A stretch of DNA of 64,000 nt, from positions 1,160,190-1,224,189 of the forward strand of contig MNCI01003660.1 of NCBI GenBank assembly GCA_015680685.1, read 5' to 3'. Under the pieces are notes generated by a model, which was not told the origin of the DNA, did no database searches, and saw only the letters and a program-made list of their open reading frames with translations. Position numbers and translations under genes: made by a program. Source of the stretch: Gnetum montanum (lineage: Eukaryota; Streptophyta; Gnetopsida; Gnetales; Gnetaceae). Within the stretch, counting starts at the first letter, position 1. Each line of letters starts with the position of its first letter. This document shows, piece after piece, positions 23,576 through 35,189 of the stretch.

Positions 23576-25621
23576 CTAGTAGCCCGAAATGCCTCGCTCT
23601 CGCAGAATCTGGATTCCCATGTATCTGTACCAACACACAAGTTATTAGTTGAGTAGGAAGAGTTTTGCAGGGTAATCTCAGCTTTAGTAATTCAAGGTTG
23701 AAATATATATAAAAACAATTACGTAAATGGAATCTTAAAACAGTCTCAGGTGAAAAATGTCAATTTCAAAACGTGGACTGTAGCCGCAGTGCAGTGAAGT
23801 AACCTTATGATAGGAACCGCGATGTCCGCGGGCGGGAAATAAAAAAACACAGCCGTTAAATCGAAGGAGGAAGAAAATGACCTGCCGAGCATCATGGTGG
23901 TGGCCTGCGGGTTGGTGCCGGGGCAGTCCTTGAAGGTGGAGCCGTCCACGACGCGGAGAGCGCTGGTGCCCAGCACGCGGTAGCGCCGGTCCACGCATTG
24001 GTCGACGTGGCAGCCGCCGTGGAAATGCCACATGGTGAACATGGCGGCCTTGCAATACGCGGCGATGCCGGCGTCGTCCGTCGGCGGCAACTTCGTCGCG
24101 AAACGAAGGCCGCCGGCCCCGCGGCCCCCGGACACGGACCCACGGAACGAGAACTCGGAACGGAGCACCGACGTGTTGAATACACGGAGGACGGCGCGGA
24201 CGCCGCTCACGCAGGTGGACACGTCCAGAGGGTGCTGGAAGTAGTTGTAGCGCACGGAGGGGTTGTCGCGGGGGTCCTTGGTGCGCAGGCGCAGAACGCC
24301 GCGGGACATGGGGAAGGCCATCTTCTGGAACACGGAGCCACTCTCGGGCGTGCTGCTGGACTCCAAGTAACTCTGCGATCCCGGCAGGATCCCCACCGCC
24401 TGGATGCTCGAAATCGTCAAGTTGCCGCCCGGCGGCGACAGCAACGACAGCCCCGTCGCCGGACTGTCCTGCACGCCGTCGCCGACGCCGCGGACGTCCG
24501 CCACGACGGGGATGCCCATCCGGGCCAGCTCTTCCCTTGGCCCGACTCCGCTGAGCAGCAGCAGCTGCGGGCTCCCCAGCGACCCCGCGGACACTATCAC
24601 CTCCGACCGCCCCGACGCGCCGTCCAGGAACGCCCGGAACGCGGAGCCGACGCCGTTGTGCAGGAACTCGACGCCGACGGCGCGCGCGCCACGGCCGAAG
24701 AGGACGCGGCTCGCCGTGGCGTTGAGCAGAACCACGATGTTGCGCGGGTTGGCGGCCGCGAGGAAGTTCGCCGCCGTGTGGCGTCGGCCCTGCGGGTCGA
24801 ACGTGGAGGCGCTGGTCTTGGTGCCTTCCACGTGCTCCACCGTGTAGCCGTTGTCCGGCAGCACGCCGGACTGGATCAGCGCCGCCCGGAACGCCGCGGA
24901 CCACGGCGAGAGCGGCGACGGGCGGAACGCGTTGCGCGCCTCGACCCAGGCGTAGGACTGCGCCACCAGGCTCTTGTCCCAGCCCATGGCCGAAACGTAG
25001 GCCGCGCTCGCGCGGCTGTAGAAGCCGGCGTTGAGCGCCGTGGCGCCGCCGAGCACGCGCGCCCGCGCCAGCGTTACGCCGTCCTCCGAGACGAACGACT
25101 GCGCTATGGTCGTGTAGTTGTCCGTCTGCTTCAGCGGCTTGCCGAAGTTGGCGAGCTCCTCGATGTCCGGGTTGCCGTAGGGCGAGCCTCCGCGCTCGAT
25201 GACCAGCACTCGGAATCTGGTGGACAGAGTCGCGGCCAGCGGGCACGCTGCCGTGCCCCCTCCCACGATTATGTAGTCATATCTGCGTGCCGTCGCCGCC
25301 GCTGCGTCCGTCGTCATGAACGCATACGGGTAGTACTGACCTGTCGGTAATTTGGACGAAATGTTAGCAAATTCTGTCACCGAAAATACTTGCTAGTTTT
25401 CTCAATGATGTTTGAAAAACACCCCTGTATTTCTGCGAAGTCATTGAAATTTCGGTTTCGGTTTCGGTTTCGGTTTCAAACGCATTGGATCAGTATCATG
25501 CAACGAAGGAAGTCTACTACTACAGATTGGGTCACATACCGGAGGGGAAGGATGCCGCCGGGCCACAGAGCGTGAGCGCCAACGCCAGCAGAAGAGTCAC
25601 GAGAAGGCCGCGTCGCGCCAT
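23576..25621 (-). CDS. HOTHEAD-like GMC oxidoreductase, three exons, intact
   Basis: FAD-dependent oxidoreductase of the glucose-methanol-choline family, closest in motifs to plant HOTHEAD, which acts on omega-hydroxy fatty acids for cutin. Gene model: exon 1 25621-25540, exon 2 25340-23882, exon 3 23624-23576, all splice sites GT-AG. Phases fit (82+1459+49 nt) and give 529 residues. A hydrophobic signal peptide covers about residues 1-24, implying a secreted or apoplastic enzyme. FAD site VGGGTAACPLA at 53-63; GMC signature 1 RARVLGGATALNAGFYSR at 120-137; signature 2 SAGSLGSPQLLLLSGVGP at 278-295. The catalytic pair lies in WHFHGGC (465-471) and GTNPQAT (Asn 504). Without the splices the middle exon would lack both the signal peptide and the family C-terminus (YMGIQILRERGISGY). 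Coding GC is very high against AT-rich surroundings. The substrate is inferred from the family; other GMC roles are possible. Confidence 0.9.
23625..23881 (-). other. intron 2 of the HOTHEAD-like gene
   Basis: 257 bp, donor CAG|GTCATT and acceptor GGTACAG|A, phase 2. Splicing joins LGR to YMG, restoring the family C-terminus; read-through would give an unrelated tail. Confidence 0.85.
25341..25539 (-). other. intron 1 of the HOTHEAD-like gene
   Basis: 199 bp, donor CCG|GTATGTG and acceptor ACCGACAG|GT, phase 1, joining the signal-peptide exon to GQYYPYAFM. It holds a (TTTCGG)4 microsatellite at about 25447-25476. Confidence 0.85.
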
Positions 25622-25681
25622 GAGTGTTTCTCGGCAACCGCTTTTGCTTCTTTTGCTATGCAGCGAGAGACGGGATTGAGA

Positions 25682-25691
25682 CTATTTATAG
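25682..25691 (-). promoter_or_regulatory. TATA box of the HOTHEAD-like gene
   Basis: CTATAAATAG on the minus strand, about 61 bases upstream of the ATG at 25621. A start site about 30 bases downstream would leave a short 5' leader. Confidence 0.7.
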
Positions 25692-25699
25692 CTTGGGCT

Positions 25700-28395
25700 G
25701 GTACCGAGGGTTGGGGACATGTGCGGCTTCTGGACTGCGACCGCGACCCGAGAAGCAGGCAGCGCCATTGCACTTGCATTTGCATTTGCAGAAGCGTTGG
25801 ACGACCAATTACCTAATCTGCTTTTTAAAAGGGGGTGCCCATTTTTCAGCGTAACTGCAGGAGGACGCATGCGCGTCCATCCATGGGCCGTGGAATTAAC
25901 CGGGAATAGCGTGTATGGTCATTTCCAATTTCCACGCCACGGGACCGAGCCAAACCAATGAAGCCATAGGAACGAGGAACAGCAGCAGCAGCAGAGCCAG
26001 GGCCCTCGTGATCACCGATGGCGCGAAGTGGAGTGACTCTGACCGATGAAGTTTCCATGTTGCGTTTGTGCGTTGGATGGAGATGGGAAGAATTATTATA
26101 TTGAAGCGATTTCAAAGCAGCCACTGCTACTGGTATGAGCCGCGCTAAAGTCGTGCTTCTCGGCCATGGTGCGGTGACTTGAAATCTGAGGCGCCACACC
26201 CCAGCAATCGTAACAACAGTGAGTAATGCGTGTGCGCTTGCGTATTGCTGACGAGTGACGGGCTTGCCCTGTTTGCTTTTGGCCTTTGGGCATTTTAAAA
26301 TATTCACGCGCAGACAATCGCGGCCTTCTGCTGGGTACTGCTGTGTAAAAAAATCATAGATAAAAGTTAAAAATCATAAGGTGACCACCGGGAGGCTTCC
26401 CTGTATACATCAAAGGTTAATCCTTTTTATAATGGTTATCCTTTTGCAATTTTATCTCAAATATAGATGTTGAAAGTGATGTAAACTTATCTTATAACAA
26501 TTAATTTTCTTCTTTTAATTTTTTAAAACATTAATCATAAGGTTGAAAACAAAGATTTAGTTCTTAGTTAAAGCTAATGGTGAAAAAGAACTCGGACCTT
26601 ATTTTTCTGGGATAAGTACATGAGGATGATCATGAATTGTAAGGTTGTACACTTGATATCCTTAAAATTAGAAATTTTTTTCCATACTATTTTTTATGTT
26701 GTTTTCTACTCAATGCCAAGCATGTAATGTCCTCTTAATTTTATCCTTGTTATTAATATTTTTTTTTGTTTGTAACAGCCCCTCAAAAGCACCCCTTTCT
26801 TTTGTAATGGCTATAATAAAAATGGTAAATGAAAGTAGTCATGTCCTCGTCATCATCCTAGCCTTATACCAACAAAATGAGGTCAGCTAGGTAAATGGAA
26901 GTATTGGATAAAATTTTATTAAATATCTTTAAAATACCGGTTTTAATATTAATATAAATTTTAGGGAAAAGAAAGCTAAACATCCTTTTTGAGTGAACAA
27001 GTGAAGAGGATTTTTTCTTCCACAACAATGTTTAAGGTTTCTAAAGTCAGGAAGACAGATTTTTATTTCCTTTTTGAAATTTTTAAAATTCGTTCGATGG
27101 GCGTATTTTTTTTTACCTGAGATAAGCCGGCAATTGCAATCATCGTTCACGCAGCATCCGGAGTTAAAATCTGAAAGATTATACACGAGATGCACGAATT
27201 TGGATTTCACTCTCACCTTTTTAATGACGATGACATGTCATGATGCGGAATGCAAGGAACATGGAGTGGACTTGTCCCGGTTTGCCGACAACTACCTTGG
27301 CGGATGGTAACGCACTCACATTCATTTTCGTTCTTTGTACGTATCCAGGAGTGTTTTTCATTTCAACAAATACATTTAACCTTTTCTGTCCGACTTTTAA
27401 ATAAGTTGCGAAGCGACCTACCAATTTTCATATCATCGCTCACATCATCTCAACTTATTTGGTGACTTTTTAAACTATGCATTGAGTGATGCTATTGGAT
27501 TTTGTGACCTGAGTTGAGACTTTTGTTAGAACCTTTAGTGCGAACAAAAAGGAAATAAGGGTCTGTAAAATGACCTGACTCGACTCGTTGATACTGTTCC
27601 ATTCTTTTGTCCCTCCGACCCGAAATATATTTCATTCTCACTCTTGAGAGCATTGCGCGCCGCGGAGTTTTCGGGCTGACGTGCCGCCAGTCCTATTTTT
27701 TCGTCACCAAATTCTGCCTGCAGTGCTGAAATTTTTTTAAAGATATTTCGTGGAAAACCGCTGAAAAATGGTACCTCATTTCCTCCTATTATGGTGTTAT
27801 TTGATAGAGTGAATCGTTGTTCACTACGAACATTACAAAATTCGTCACAGGCAATTTGTGCGCATTTTCAAACGTCAAGGTGACGTACCAAGGCATTTTT
27901 ATTATTTTCTTGGAAGGGACCCGAGTCTTTTCAACTTGACATTCTTATTTTAATGCAGTCAGAGAAGGCAGAGAGCTTTGCACCATGTGCCAAGTTACAG
28001 GTACCTTGGACATGACCGCAATCACGCTTTGAATAGTTGACGTATACGAGAAAATTTTCGATAAAACAATGACGGTAAAAAGGTAAATCTTTTTAAAATA
28101 TTAACTTCTGTAGCATCTTCATTGAGTTCGCTGCCCTTGAGGGTTGTATTCTTTTGACACAGCTATTTATTAATTAAGATTGCAAACTAGATCTGTTAAT
28201 TGCACCAAAAATATGGACGCCATAAAAAAATGCTCGAACAAGGTTATCCGTGAAGGCTTTCCACTAGACTATTTCTTATGAACTAAAAACATCGTGGTAA
28301 AACATTATTAAGGTTTGTTGAGTACCCAATAATTACACGTGCTTGCACATTCTTTGATTTCAATAATTTCCGTTTCTGCAATTCTTAAACAGCGT
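25700..28395. other. intergenic, upstream of the HOTHEAD-like gene; no gene
   Basis: 25.7-26.3 kb is moderately GC-rich and probably holds the promoter. The rest is AT-rich with short open frames on both strands (for example 26929-27216 minus) and no recognisable motif. A CpG-rich patch lies near 27650-27690. Confidence 0.4.
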
Positions 28396-28542
28396 GTCAC
28401 TTTTGGAGCCTTCCAATCATGATTATTATATTTAATTTCCCCGTTCAAATTATGACGATTAGGTTTCACTTTTGGAGCCTTCCAATCATGATGATTATGT
28501 TGAATTTCCTAACAAACACATTCAAAGTATGACAATTAGGTT
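28396..28542. repeat. two-copy tandem repeat, ~72-bp unit
   Basis: 28396-28465 and 28466-28542 share CACTTTTGGAGCCTTCCAAT, CATGATTATTATATT/CATGATGATTATGTT and ATGACRATTAGGTT. Confidence 0.8.
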
Positions 28543-29317
28543 TTTTATTTAAAAACGCAAAACTTAATTATGTTGTACGTTCACCTTTTATATATTCTAC
28601 AGATTTCAAGATAGCGCTGATCTCTGCACGATAGCGATGACCCATGCTAATGCAAAGCAAATTTTATTGAGAGCGGAAACTGTTTAAACAAAGTGATTCA
28701 TAGCGATTGGAAAAGGTTTCCTAAGGTAAAGGCAAGAAAATTTGTTTTAAGAGACTATTGCTTAGGGTGTCTTTCATATAGGTATGGAAACCTAAAAATA
28801 GTCTCAACTCATGAGGATAATGTGGTATTTAAAAATTTTAGAGAAACACTCTTTGGAATCAATTAAAATAAGAGGACTAAAACAAGTTCTAAACTAAACA
28901 ATAGATTAATGTAAATTGGCTGAAAATAAACGAATGCCAAGTCTAAAATAAAATCAAAGGGGCAAAATAATAGTAAATCAAATAAAGACAAATTTCATTA
29001 AGAGGTGCTTATGCCAAAACTAACCAAAGTTCACTAAACTTTCTAGACCAACGAAGATTGAATTAGAATAAAGCGACTTAGTGCAAGATTGAGCTTCGTA
29101 TTTCCTTTGTAAGACAAAACAATGCATGCATAAGCTTGCCTACATGCCCTTCCAACTTCCAACTAGTAAACATCCTTTAACAGATCCTTGTGCTAGGACT
29201 GTTGGACCATCGGTAAGCTAAAGAAAAACTACTTATTAAGATACAACTCGTAGTTTACGTCCTCTTCACCTAAACTAGTCAAGGAAACCAAGAGAGAAGG
29301 GGGGGAAAATCAAAAGT
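28543..29317. other. no gene recognised
   Basis: AT-rich sequence without open frames of note or repeats visible by eye. Confidence 0.4.
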
Positions 29318-30625
29318 GAGTTTTTGACTTTATTAGGATCTAATAAAAGCTCCGCATACATAAATCTTCTCAAACAAAAGAAACTAGATAGATGAAGAAC
29401 TCCAAATTCTCCCTTATTTTCTCTACTTTGCCCTTTTTGTTATGGTCCCTTGGTTACCTTTTTCATCCAAGATAAGACATGATATGTCCGGAAACTTTGT
29501 CAACGCATCCCTGTGTCGATACATATATGTGGATGAAAACACGTAGATGCATTAACGAGCAATGTATATTAGATATGTTGATATAGCCTCGTCGACATAG
29601 CTAAAAGCGTTAACACATCCCAGTTGATGCAACTAAATGCATTAACACATCTTAGTCAACACAATGCTTGTATCTTGCCTATAAATATGCAAGCACCCAT
29701 CATTTATTTGAAATCTTTTGGTCATTGTAGTAGCTAGACTCTTGCAGTTTTATTTCATGATTCTAGCAAACAATCAATGAGTGCTTGCAGTGTGAATTTG
29801 AGTTAGTTGTATAACATCTTATTTGAGTGACATTGTACCTAAACACATTCCATGAATGACAATAAAATTGAGATTGATTCATATTCATTGCAACACTTTG
29901 ACTTAGAATAGATGTATTTCAATTGCAATTTACTTTTCATGTACTTAGTTAACATTTACATTTCCATGCACGTTAATCAATCAGCAAAATAAGCATGACT
30001 AGTTTTGAATGTGAACATGTATTTGCTTAGTAATCCCAGCTACATTATTGCTTGGTTTGCCCAATAGCATAACACTTGGTATTCCCAGTAATGGGTACAT
30101 GAGTTTAGGACATGTACAACAAGCTAGAAACAAACACTTATCACCCTTAGGCTAGCTTAGAATTTATCTTCTTGTTGTTAATTAGATTAAATAATTAATT
30201 TCTATGTTATTGTTAAGATTAGTTTAGGGCCCCAACAACATCAATAATCATATGCCTCACTTTGGACTAAACCATATGTGACAAAGATGCCACTAGTCCA
30301 AGTGGGAAGACAACGACCTATGATCAATACTTAACAATCAAGATGCCACACTAGTTCCATCCATGGAATTTGACCAGATTGCATGTGAACACTTGTGGTT
30401 CATATGGTTGGGTGTAGGGGGTACTTGTTGGTCATCATTGGCATCGTTACCAAGGATGGAACATTAGAAGATGAGATCTTGGTTTTATCAAGGTCTAATA
30501 AAAGCTTTGTGTACAATAATATACTTAGACAAAAGAAACTGGATAGATGAAGAACTCCAAATTCTCCCTTATTCTCTTTACTTCGCCCCTTTTTTTCTGT
30601 TCCTCTAGTTACCTTTTTCCTCCAC
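29318..30625 (+). repeat. ~145-bp direct repeats flanking a lone LTR
   Basis: 29318-29466 and about 30478-30625 share long blocks such as TGAAGAACTCCAAATTCTCC and GTTACCTTTTTC. Between them sits one LTR with its primer site. Confidence 0.75.
29480..30437 (+). mobile_element. lone Athila-like LTR with primer site
   Basis: An LTR from TGATATGTCC to GGTCATCA, followed at 30438-30458 by TTGGCATCGTTACCAAGGA, a tRNA-Asp-like primer site. A TATAAATA box lies at about 29679-29686. The U5 wording matches elements 1 and 2. No internal coding sequence or second LTR follows, so it is a truncated 5' end rather than a clean solo LTR. Confidence 0.7.
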
Positions 30626-32401
30626 CTTTTGGAGTTTGGCTCCACAAAACTGTTTGCATTCACTAATCTCTTACCATACTCCATTCCATTGTATCATGTA
30701 CATAAACAAATGAAAGCATTAATTTTTTTATAAATGAAAAACAACAATTCATTAATCATCTCACTTGGTAGTCAAACGTTGACAAAACTTAGACTTCCTT
30801 TTTTCTTGACTTCTAAGCTTCCTAGGAAGAAGCAAAAATGACAGAAGGATTCAAAACACAATAGGATTTCAATGCATGAGAATGAGCACAAAGCCTTCAC
30901 ACATTGACTTGCTTTGTGGAAAAGTGTAGGAATCACTAGGAACAAAGAGCGCAATGCACTCTACAATCTAGAAACAAGCACCAAATAGCAAACTTGAGTG
31001 CTAAAACTGTGAGATTGATGTTAGTGCAGTGCCAAGTAGATCTTGTCTACTAGTGTGATCTACCATTGCAATTTCATGAACATCATTGGCATGACAGACG
31101 TTAGTGCCAAGATTACACTTTATTCCTTTACAACATGTGGCATAAGGTAGACCTAGATACTTTGTTTGAAATGCAACACAAAACTTGCATGTAACCCTTC
31201 AAAAGCTACAACAAGACAACATAGGGATGAATTGATGACAGCAACCCATGCCAATGCAGTGATCTCATTTTTTCCAATCACCTACCAATGCTACGTAGAG
31301 GATTATTGATAATTTGGGTGAAATTGATGCAAAAAAAAATTGGCATGCTTATGCTAAAACATTAGGATGGAAAAAGGAGCTACTAATTTTAAGCTTTTAA
31401 AATAGTGCATGTCAAACATTACGCAACCCATCCCAACCAAAGTTTGGTAATTTCTACATGAAGATTACAATGAGGAGGTGGTTGAATCTAATGTTAAGAA
31501 ATTTTGAGTGACTGACATGGCTTTTAAAATTTTGGTTAACATTGGAAAACAAGACTAACATCAAACATTAAATATAATCAACATGGGATGTTAAAAGAAG
31601 AAATGACATTAGACATCAAAGATAATATTTACGTTAGAAACAAGACATGAATGATGTGAGACATTAAAATGCATGCCAAACCTAAAATTTTGTTTGCATT
31701 TTTTGGCATGGTTCATCTTACCTATGAGTGATGTGAAAATTAACATGTCATAGAAGTAATGCTTGAAAATTTTGGTTGCTGGAAAACCAAAAATTCTAGG
31801 TGAAATGGTTTAACCTTGGATCCTAAGGGCCTTTAAAAATAGATTTTGAAGTACCTAGACGATCTTGTTGATCACTTAGAAACTTGGAAATAATAAATGA
31901 TGTAAATGAATTAAATAAAAATTGCAAATCTAATCTAAGAAAAAGCATAAAATTTTAATTTGAAATAAACTTGCACATGTAAATGAACTACTAATTTTTA
32001 TTAAAATAATAAAAATGTTGTAACAGCAGAGTTCTAAGATGTACAAGTGTATGTTTGGATGCACAAGGAGTTGCTTGGATGATGCTTGAAGACTAGTGAA
32101 ATTGGTAGGTTGTGTTCTACAATTGGTTGCAAGAACTAGATGCTTCCAAGCTTCAACTTCCAAAACTCCTCGCTAGTTCTTAGGCTTAGATTTGCTGCGT
32201 TGGTTGTACAAATGGTGAAAAAATGATTAACTTTTTGCTACTAGGTAATGCACTAAGAGTCTTCAATGCTTAGCCAATTGCCAGTTTACCAAAAAGTCCT
32301 TTCAAGGTGTTGGATTCTGGTTTAAATAGATTGCTAGTGTTCAATTTGTTGCTACAAATTTTTTGCCATGATTGCTAATAGATTGAAATCATGTGTAGGT
32401 G
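30626..32401. other. no gene; possibly the downstream part of a minus-strand LTR
   Basis: AT-rich. The minus-strand Tat-like LTR beginning at 33391 should run about 2 kb leftwards, to roughly 31.3 kb, but its end could not be located. Small open frames at 30400, 30772 and 31930 (minus) show no motif. Confidence 0.35.
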
Positions 32402-33391
32402 TAGTATGCTGTAATTCCCTGCATAGTTAACCATTTGTGGTAAGTTTTAATATACCAAAGCCATCAAAATTCATCCACATACTAAAAATAGTAAATGGAT
32501 TTTTGTGACTACATTGGCCTTCACTCCAACTACGTTGGTCCATATGAATACCGCTAAGAATTATTGTGACTACGCTCATCATTGTTGGAAAAATGTCAAA
32601 CCTAACAACTCCAACGTTGGCCTTGTGACATCCATGTTGGGTTTTATGGTAACTATGCTAGGAGTTTCTAAAAAACAAAAGCCCAACACCATCTATGCTA
32701 GGGGTAGGTGGTTCCAGCGTAGTTGACCATTTATAGCAAGTTTTGATGCATCCAGGCCACCAAAACCTATTTGTATACTAAAAATAGTAAATGGACTTTT
32801 GTGATTACACTAGCCTTCACCCTAACTATGTTGGCCTTGGAGTACTATGCTGGCATTTATTGAAATTTACTAAAATCATGGTGACTACATTGACCAATCT
32901 ATAGTTACTTGAAATCCGTGATGACTACGTTGGTCATGCTACCACCATTGGAAAATGTTATGACTATGCTAGTCATTGCTAGGAAAATGGAAAACCTAAT
33001 AACGAAAATGTTGAATGTGTGTAGCTACACTGGGTTTTGTGGTGACTACATTGGGTGTTGTTGGGAAATTAAAATCCAACACCATCTACATTGGGGGTAG
33101 GTGGTTCCAACGTAGTTGAGGCTATATGCCTACAAAAATCCATGAAAATGCCAAATTTGGTAGTCTCCAAGGCATTTTTAGCCTTCCCAAGTCAAAATAT
33201 AGACATGAGATGACTTTTTCCACTTAATAATTAAGGTAGTAGCACTTATGAGGCGTTTTTTTAGCCCCAAAAAGATAAAGTATGCAAGATTATAGCACAT
33301 GGGCTACAAATCTTACATTTACAATGACATTTTCTCAAGTTGGATGGTGAAGGTTACATGTTGCAACATGTATTTTCTTGGTGGTATTTCA
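32402..33391 (-). repeat. start of a minus-strand Tat-like LTR with internal tandem repeat
   Basis: On the minus strand the LTR starts at 33391 with TGAAATACCACCAAGAAAAT, very like the LTR start at 63695. A polypurine tract (AAAAAAGAGGGGCCAA) lies just before it at about 33392-33408. At 32402-33115 a ~310-390-bp unit is repeated about twice, bounded by GTAGTTGACCAT-type sequence and rich in GACTACGTTGG-like words. Confidence 0.65.
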
Positions 33392-33408
33392 TTGGCCCCT
33401 CTTTTTTG

Positions 33409-34960
33409 ATGTTTTAAGAATGGACCTAAGAGATATTAGCAAAGAATACAAAACACCACCATAGGTACATCACCACAATTTCCTCTTTGTGCTTGATTTA
33501 GTGGTGTCGAACTATACCAAAGAGTACTTGTGATGATGGGATAAGGTTATGGTGAGATAATAGAGGGTAAAGGTATAATGAATTTCATACATTGACATCA
33601 TGGTTATAGTTATGGTAATGACATTTTGAATGGTCAATAAGGTCTTTACAGTTCATGTTTCAAAGTGTTGGTCATTCAATAATATTCTTGAGGAGCCAAC
33701 ACTTTGTTCCAAGGCTTCCTTACCCATTAGGTTCCTCCCTTTGCACATTTGGAGTCATTGGTTTGTCTTATGGTCCTCATTGTCCATTTGGCTTTTTGGT
33801 AATTTGCTTCCCACTCCCCTTTTTTGGGGTGAAACCTTCATCTGGTTTCATTGCTAAGGATAAGTTTGATTTGGTTTTTCCCATTGAATGAGATGTGTTA
33901 TATTTAACAAACTTGATGGTAAAGCATGAAAAAGGAGATATCAAGCAACCATAATGCATGAATGTTAAATATAAGTCACAATTATTGTTTAGGGTAAGGA
34001 AGGTCATAATCAGGCTATGGAGTTGGGCTCAAGGAAATGTAATGGGAGTGAAGTAGAGTAAGCACTCTTAGCATAGTAGGACACTCACCAAAGCTTGCAC
34101 ATTGAGGTCACATGATTACTTGCTATTGTAATGAGTTACACTTTTTCAATGGCATCTCAAATTCATCCTACAAGCACAACTTCAAGAGGATAAGAAAAAA
34201 AGACAAAGAGAACATGTTACAATATGATGCATAGGACCACACTAGAAAACCAAAAAACTAGATCATAATGGATCACCATTGTCATAGCATAGAGGAATTT
34301 ATGTAATGTGCATCAAATTTACAAAGTTTTGCAGTTCACGCATTATGCCAAATAAGGAGAGAGAGAGAGAGAGAGAGCAAGTAGGCTCACTTGTTGTAGA
34401 TAATCAAAGTCATCAACATTGGTCATTCGTTGTAGCCTATCAATAATGATAAACAATACTACTAGCAAACATGTGAGTGTTAGATGTAATCAATGCTATG
34501 TAATGGCCTTAATATTGCATTGCAAGGGCTTGATGAGGTCATGAGTAGGCTTAAGTTCTGGTTGTAAACTTTGTTTGATGTGTTTTCTCCTCACCATCAT
34601 GGTTTTAGATGGGAATTTCGACAAGGGGACCCTTTGTGATGTTTCTAGCTTTAAGGTCAATGGTCATCAAACTACTTCAAGGTGTTATGGTTGTATAGTA
34701 GAATAGATTTAAGCTTAAGGTTTGGGTATGTAAGGTCAATTCGGTCTAGAAACATCATGAGAGGGGTTTATTTAGGCTTTAAGGCTAGCTGAGTTTGCTT
34801 TCTCATCCTTCTAGGTTGATCCTACATGACAACATAAGCACATCAAGTAGCACATGTGTAATAAAATTGTTAAATAATGTAGAAATAATGTAAAATACAT
34901 TAATAATAATACATATATGAGTCAAAACATATTAATTCAAAGGCTAAATGAGGTTCAAAC
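33409..34960. other. no gene recognised; (GA)n microsatellite
   Basis: Should be the 3' internal end of the minus-strand Tat-like element, but no coding motif was found. A (GA)11-type tract lies at about 34355-34377. Short frames near 33630-34007 lack motifs. Confidence 0.4.
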
Positions 34961-34965
34961 ATGGT
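34961..34965. repeat. target site duplication, left copy (ATGGT)
   Basis: ATGGT before the LTR start; identical to 55556-55560 after the far LTR. Confidence 0.9.
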
Positions 34966-35189
34966 TGATGAGTCACATGGTTTGGCCAAGTTCATAGGTT
35001 GTTGTCAACATGATCCTGTTGATGGGATCTCGTTGATGTGATCTTGTTGATGTAAGGTTTGATCCATTTACGTGTACCTATTGATGGGGCACCCTATTTT
35101 TGCCTATAAATGTGCACCTTCTGCTACATTTATGGTATCGAGTCTCATAGTTGTAATAAATTTCTTGCAATTTTTTTTCTAATAGTTAG
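34966..35189 (+). repeat. 5' LTR of element 2, left part
   Basis: Starts TGATGAGTCACATGGTTTGG, as the 3' LTR does (TGATGAGTTGCATGGTTTGG), with TATAAATG at about 35105. It breaks off at AATAGTTAG where the Tat-like LTR begins. Confidence 0.88.

Noticed and set aside
23735-25246. 503-codon minus-strand open frame overlapping the gene
   Set aside because: Alternate frame of the same exon; all GMC motifs are in the other frame.
23998-25350. 450-codon plus-strand open frame
   Set aside because: It is antisense to the HOTHEAD-like exon 2 and open only because the GC-rich codons avoid stops on both strands. It is Arg/Ala/Gly-rich with no motif.
25447-25476. Telomere-like repeat
   Set aside because: The unit is TTTCGG, not the plant TTTAGGG, and only four copies sit in an intron; a microsatellite.
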